Assembly (NCBI GenBank): GCA_002724615.1 | Contig: PBPF01000158.1 | Coordinates: 1 to 7,971 of the forward strand | Reading direction: 5' to 3' | DNA length: 7,971 nucleotides | Origin: Verrucomicrobiales bacterium | GTDB taxonomy: Bacteria > Verrucomicrobiota > Verrucomicrobiia > Limisphaerales > UBA1100 | Shown here: positions 5,117 to 7,971 of the stretch, piece by piece | How positions within the stretch are numbered: the stretch's first letter is position 1 | Layout: each line of letters opens with the position of its first letter | Program-made: the position numbers and the translations under genes | The notes under the pieces: model-generated | What the model was told of the DNA's origin: nothing | Database searches by the model: none | What the model saw: only the letters and a program-made list of their open reading frames with translations

Positions 5117-7971
5117 ATGAATCGTTTTTACAAGCTTTGGTTTTTGGCAACCCTTGTAGCCATTCCACTCATTTTATTTTGGGTGAACCGCCCCAGTCAG
5201 GGAGTGCAACCCCAGCATACGTCGGCACGGGAAAAACTTAGGCACTCTAAGAATACACCATCGGAAAACTTTGTAAGGCATTCGGAGGAGCTTGAAGGGC
5301 GTGCTGAGGAGGCGGGAGTGGCTCAGGTTTTGTCTTCGAAGAAATCTCCATTGGACTGGATTCAGAAAGATGCACCTCAGCAAGTTGGTGGAAATACTGT
5401 CAAACCGACAGCCGCACCGGTTTCCAAGAAACAGCGACCGGTGCAATTAGCGCCAAGTTTGCCTCATGAACACGCAATGATTGGTGGTCGGTACGTGCAT
5501 CCCACGAGGATCATTGCTCGTTACGCGACCGGACACGCCGGGAAGGCTACGGCGGGAGCAGTATCATTAAAGAATGGTGGACAGGAATTTAGCCAAGTGG
5601 CTTTGGACGGTAACGGAATCGTTGCTCTGGAATCGGTTCAGCCTGATGGCAATGCTCCGGAGACTGGTGGCGAGGCGCAGGATGTGATCGAAGCAGTCCA
5701 AAAGGGGGATGAATTGATGGAGAAAATCAAAGCCTTACAGGAGAGTGGAGAGTTTGAGTTCGTGGAACCGGATTTTGTAATCACGATCTCCGGGACACCT
5801 TCGGACAGCGCCTTCGTGGATGGGCGTTTGTGGGGACTGCGAAACACGGGACAAAGCGGCGGAGTCTCGGGTGTGGATGTCAATGCGGTGCGTGCTTGGG
5901 AGGTGACGACAGGTTCAACGGACGTAGTGGTGGCAGTGATCGATACAGGCATTCGTTACACGCACCAGGACCTGCAACAACAGATGTGGGTGAACACGGA
6001 TGAGGTGGCCGGCAATGGTGTGGACGATGACAATGACGGATATGTGGACAATATATACGGAATGGATGCTGTTAACGACGATGGCGACCCAATGGACGAC
6101 AACAATCATGGGACGCATTGTGCTGGAACGATTGGGGCGCGTGCCAATGATGGCAACCCGCATGTGGGTGTGGCCTGGCAGGTGCGGTTGATGGCCTGCA
6201 AGTTCTTATCGGGTTCCGGCTGGGGTTATACCAGTGGTGCGATACGTTGCGTAGATTTTGCGGTGGAAAACGGGGCGCACGTTTTAAGCAACAGTTGGGG
6301 TGGCGGCGGGTTCAGTCAAGCGTTGCATGATTCCATCGCTAATGCGCGGGATCAGGGGGTTTTGTTCATTGCCGCGGCGGGCAATTCCGGGGCGGATGCG
6401 GATGAGAGGCCGCATTACCCATCGAGCTATGAATTGGACAATGTCATTTCAGTGGCTGCGATGAACCGGCATGTTAACCTTGCCAGTTGGTCGAACTACG
6501 GCGCGACCAGCGTAGATTTGGCGGCACCAGGGGTTGAGATATATTCCTCAACCGCAGGTTCGGACTCTGAATACTCTTCGTACAGCGGCACGAGCATGGC
6601 TTGTCCGCATGTCGCTGGCATTGCGGGATTGTTGCTGGCACGTACGCCAGGGGCGTCTATTGCGGAATTGCGCCAAAGACTGTTGTCGACGGTTGTTCCT
6701 ATGGACAGCTTGAACGGCAAGGTGGCGAGCGGAGGACGAGTTGACGCATATCAGGCGTTAGTGGGAGGTGAGGATGGTGACTTGGAGTTGAACATGTCAT
6801 CGTTGATGAATCCGCTCCGAGGAGGGCGTACGGCCACATTGGTTGCACGAGTTACAGATCTTGTGCCGATCATTGATGCAACCGTAACAGGGTCGTCCGA
6901 GAGCATTGGTGATCTGGTTTTCCTGGACAACGGAGTGGCACCGGATGTGACCGCAAATGATGGCGTCTACTCGACCAGTTTGACCGTGCCTGTTGATCCG
7001 GATGTGACTGCCATCCAAGTTACCGCTTCCGCCTCAAAAGAAGGGAAGAATTCCGCAAGTGCCACGCTTTCATTGGAAGTGTCCCATCCACCTATTAATG
7101 ACTTCTTTGACGATCGCACTGTGTTGACTGGCAAACATCACGTGGTTTTCACCGGCGATAGTGAGGAGGCTACGCGAGAGGCGGGTGAACCCGCCCACCA
7201 TTACTATCGGCGCAATCGCGGAGGCAAATCGCTCTGGTGGAGTTGGACTGCTCGACAGTCGGGCGAAGTCGAGATAAATACAATTGGGAGTAATTTCGAT
7301 ACTATTCTAGCGGTTTACACCGGCACAGACCTGAGTGCACTGCGGCGGGTGGCTTCTGATGATGATCGCGGCGGAAATTGGACGAGTTTGGTGACGTTCA
7401 ATGCGGTCGCGGGTACGACTTACCAGATCGCCGTGGATGGATACGGCGGCCGTTGGGGTGACATTCGTGGCGAGATCATCCTGGTGAACGAGGTCAGCCC
7501 CAGTAATGATCATTTTGTCAACGCGCTGGAGTTGGATGGTACAACGAATCATCAAGTTACTTTTGGATCAAACATTGGCGCGACTCGCGAGAATGGTGAG
7601 CCGAGCCACAGTAATAGGATGGCAGGCAAGTCTGTATGGTGGAAGTGGACCCCGCAGACGGATCTTCAAGTTACACTGTCCACTTGGACAAACAGCGGCA
7701 GTCAAAGCCCGTTCTGGTCCTGCTTGGCGATTTATACGGGTGATTCAGTGGATCAGCTTTCGAGTGTAGCGCGATCCACCCGCCAAGTACGTTTCCAAGC
7801 ACTTGCAGGCACGACATACCGAATCGCAGTCGATGGGGTGAGTTGGCGTGGTGGTCGGCCAAAGCAGGGCTCGTTCCGAATTGTGTTGGACGGGGAGCCC
7901 TTCCCGGCTAATGACCATTTTGCAAACGCTGCTGTCTTTTCGGGTAGTCAAGCGAGTGCCATTGCCAACAA
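5117..7971 (+). CDS. Large secreted subtilisin-like serine protease (S8) with tandem C-terminal repeats (3' end cut by window edge)
   Basis: The frame is open for 951 codons from the ATG at 5117 to the right edge, so the protein is incomplete. In order: a hydrophobic export segment (residues about 7-25, no clear signal-peptidase site, possibly a signal anchor); a hydrophilic linker (28-115); a propeptide-like segment (about 128-222) ending in VEPDF (216-220); LWGLRNTGQ (238-246), the usual entry to the catalytic domain; and an S8 domain to about residue 540. The triad is intact: Asp276 in VIDTG, His331 in HGTHCAGT and Ser493 in GTSMACPHVAG, with oxyanion Asn423 in AAGNSG. An Asp-rich stretch before His331 could bind calcium. 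Residues about 555-657 form an Ig-like segment with DNG..PDVTANDGVYS (604-619), resembling choice-of-anchor X domains. From residue 661 come tandem repeats of about 135 residues. It is divergently oriented from the sialidase operon. Activity as an exported protease is very likely; the target is unknown. Confidence 0.95.
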   Translation, partial: MNRFYKLWFLATLVAIPLILFWVNRPSQGVQPQHTSAREKLRHSKNTPSENFVRHSEELEGRAEEAGVAQVLSSKKSPLDWIQKDAPQQVGGNTVKPTAAPVSKKQRPVQLAPSLPHEHAMIGGRYVHPTRIIARYATGHAGKATAGAVSLKNGGQEFSQVALDGNGIVALESVQPDGNAPETGGEAQDVIEAVQKGDELMEKIKALQESGEFEFVEPDFVITISGTPSDSAFVDGRLWGLRNTGQSGGVSGVDVNAVRAWEVTTGSTDVVVAVIDTGIRYTHQDLQQQMWVNTDEVAGNGVDDDNDGYVDNIYGMDAVNDDGDPMDDNNHGTHCAGTIGARANDGNPHVGVAWQVRLMACKFLSGSGWGYTSGAIRCVDFAVENGAHVLSNSWGGGGFSQALHDSIANARDQGVLFIAAAGNSGADADERPHYPSSYELDNVISVAAMNRHVNLASWSNYGATSVDLAAPGVEIYSSTAGSDSEYSSYSGTSMACPHVAGIAGLLLARTPGASIAELRQRLLSTVVPMDSLNGKVASGGRVDAYQALVGGEDGDLELNMSSLMNPLRGGRTATLVARVTDLVPIIDATVTGSSESIGDLVFLDNGVAPDVTANDGVYSTSLTVPVDPDVTAIQVTASASKEGKNSASATLSLEVSHPPINDFFDDRTVLTGKHHVVFTGDSEEATREAGEPAHHYYRRNRGGKSLWWSWTARQSGEVEINTIGSNFDTILAVYTGTDLSALRRVASDDDRGGNWTSLVTFNAVAGTTYQIAVDGYGGRWGDIRGEIILVNEVSPSNDHFVNALELDGTTNHQVTFGSNIGATRENGEPSHSNRMAGKSVWWKWTPQTDLQVTLSTWTNSGSQSPFWSCLAIYTGDSVDQLSSVARSTRQVRFQALAGTTYRIAVDGVSWRGGRPKQGSFRIVLDGEPFPANDHFANAAVFSGSQASAIAN
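7097..7504 (+). repeat. C-terminal protein repeat 1 of the subtilase (136 residues)
   Basis: This covers residues 661-796. It starts with NDFF and carries ATREAGEPAH (685-694), KSLWWSWT (704-711), LAVYTG (731-736) and AGTTYQIAVDG (765-775). The pattern recalls beta-sandwich, PPC-like modules that bind surfaces or help secretion in exported proteases. The family name is inference from the motif pattern. Confidence 0.75.
7505..7909 (+). repeat. C-terminal protein repeat 2 of the subtilase (135 residues)
   Basis: This covers residues 797-931 and lines up with repeat 1: NDHF start, ATRENGEPSH (822-831), KSVWWKWT (838-845), LAIYTG (870-875) and AGTTYRIAVDG (897-907). It differs in the middle, where the Asp-rich SDDDRGG of repeat 1 is replaced and a WTNSGSQSPFWS segment is present. 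DNA identity is modest, so the duplication is old rather than recent. Confidence 0.75.
7910..7971 (+). repeat. Start of C-terminal protein repeat 3 of the subtilase (truncated by window)
   Basis: Residues 932-951 begin NDHFANAAVFSG, matching the first residues of repeat 2 (NDHFVNALELDG). The window ends 20 residues into the unit, so the array has at least three copies and the full protein is well over 1,000 residues. Confidence 0.7.

Overview
The window reads as an accessory stretch of a bacterial chromosome, most likely from the Planctomycetes-Verrucomicrobia-Chlamydiae superphylum, with Verrucomicrobiota the best guess. This rests on gene content: a DUF1501 protein with a Tat-type leader, a secreted BNR/Asp-box sialidase-like protein, an SMP-30 protein, and a very large secreted subtilase with tandem beta-rich repeats whose GEPxH and WWxWT motifs are common in verrucomicrobial exoproteins. 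No taxonomic marker gene (rRNA, ribosomal protein) is present, so the placement is an inference.

Layout. Four genes lie on the minus strand and one on the plus strand. Read in their own direction (right to left), the minus-strand genes are: a sialidase-like glycosidase (4751 to 3525), an SMP-30/gluconolactonase-family protein (3525 to 2626) whose start overlaps the sialidase stop in a TGATG junction, a GH114-type putative endo-alpha-1,4-polygalactosaminidase (2436 to 1495), and a DUF1501 protein (1353 to beyond base 1). A 365-bp AT-rich divergent intergenic region (4752-5116) separates them from a plus-strand subtilase gene starting at 5117 and still open at the right edge after 951 codons.

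How the genes may work together. The sialidase-like protein and the GH114 protein both carry export signals and belong to families acting on complex glycans (sialic-acid-like termini; galactosamine-rich polysaccharide). The SMP-30 protein is probably translationally coupled to the sialidase but has no signal peptide, which suggests a cytoplasmic lactonase-type or sugar-acid step downstream of glycan breakdown. The subtilase is a large exported protease with intact catalytic residues, a propeptide, an Ig-like segment and at least three tandem repeats of about 135 residues. A joint role in degrading glycoprotein or mucin-like material is attractive but is inference only.

The most interesting non-coding signal is the divergent region. 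It holds a dense cluster of palindromes and repeats (4857-4894) over a plausible minus-strand promoter, and a terminator-like hairpin plus T-rich tract (4994-5025) pointing toward the protease gene with no gene upstream to terminate. No tRNA, rRNA, CRISPR array, insertion sequence or attachment site was recognised.
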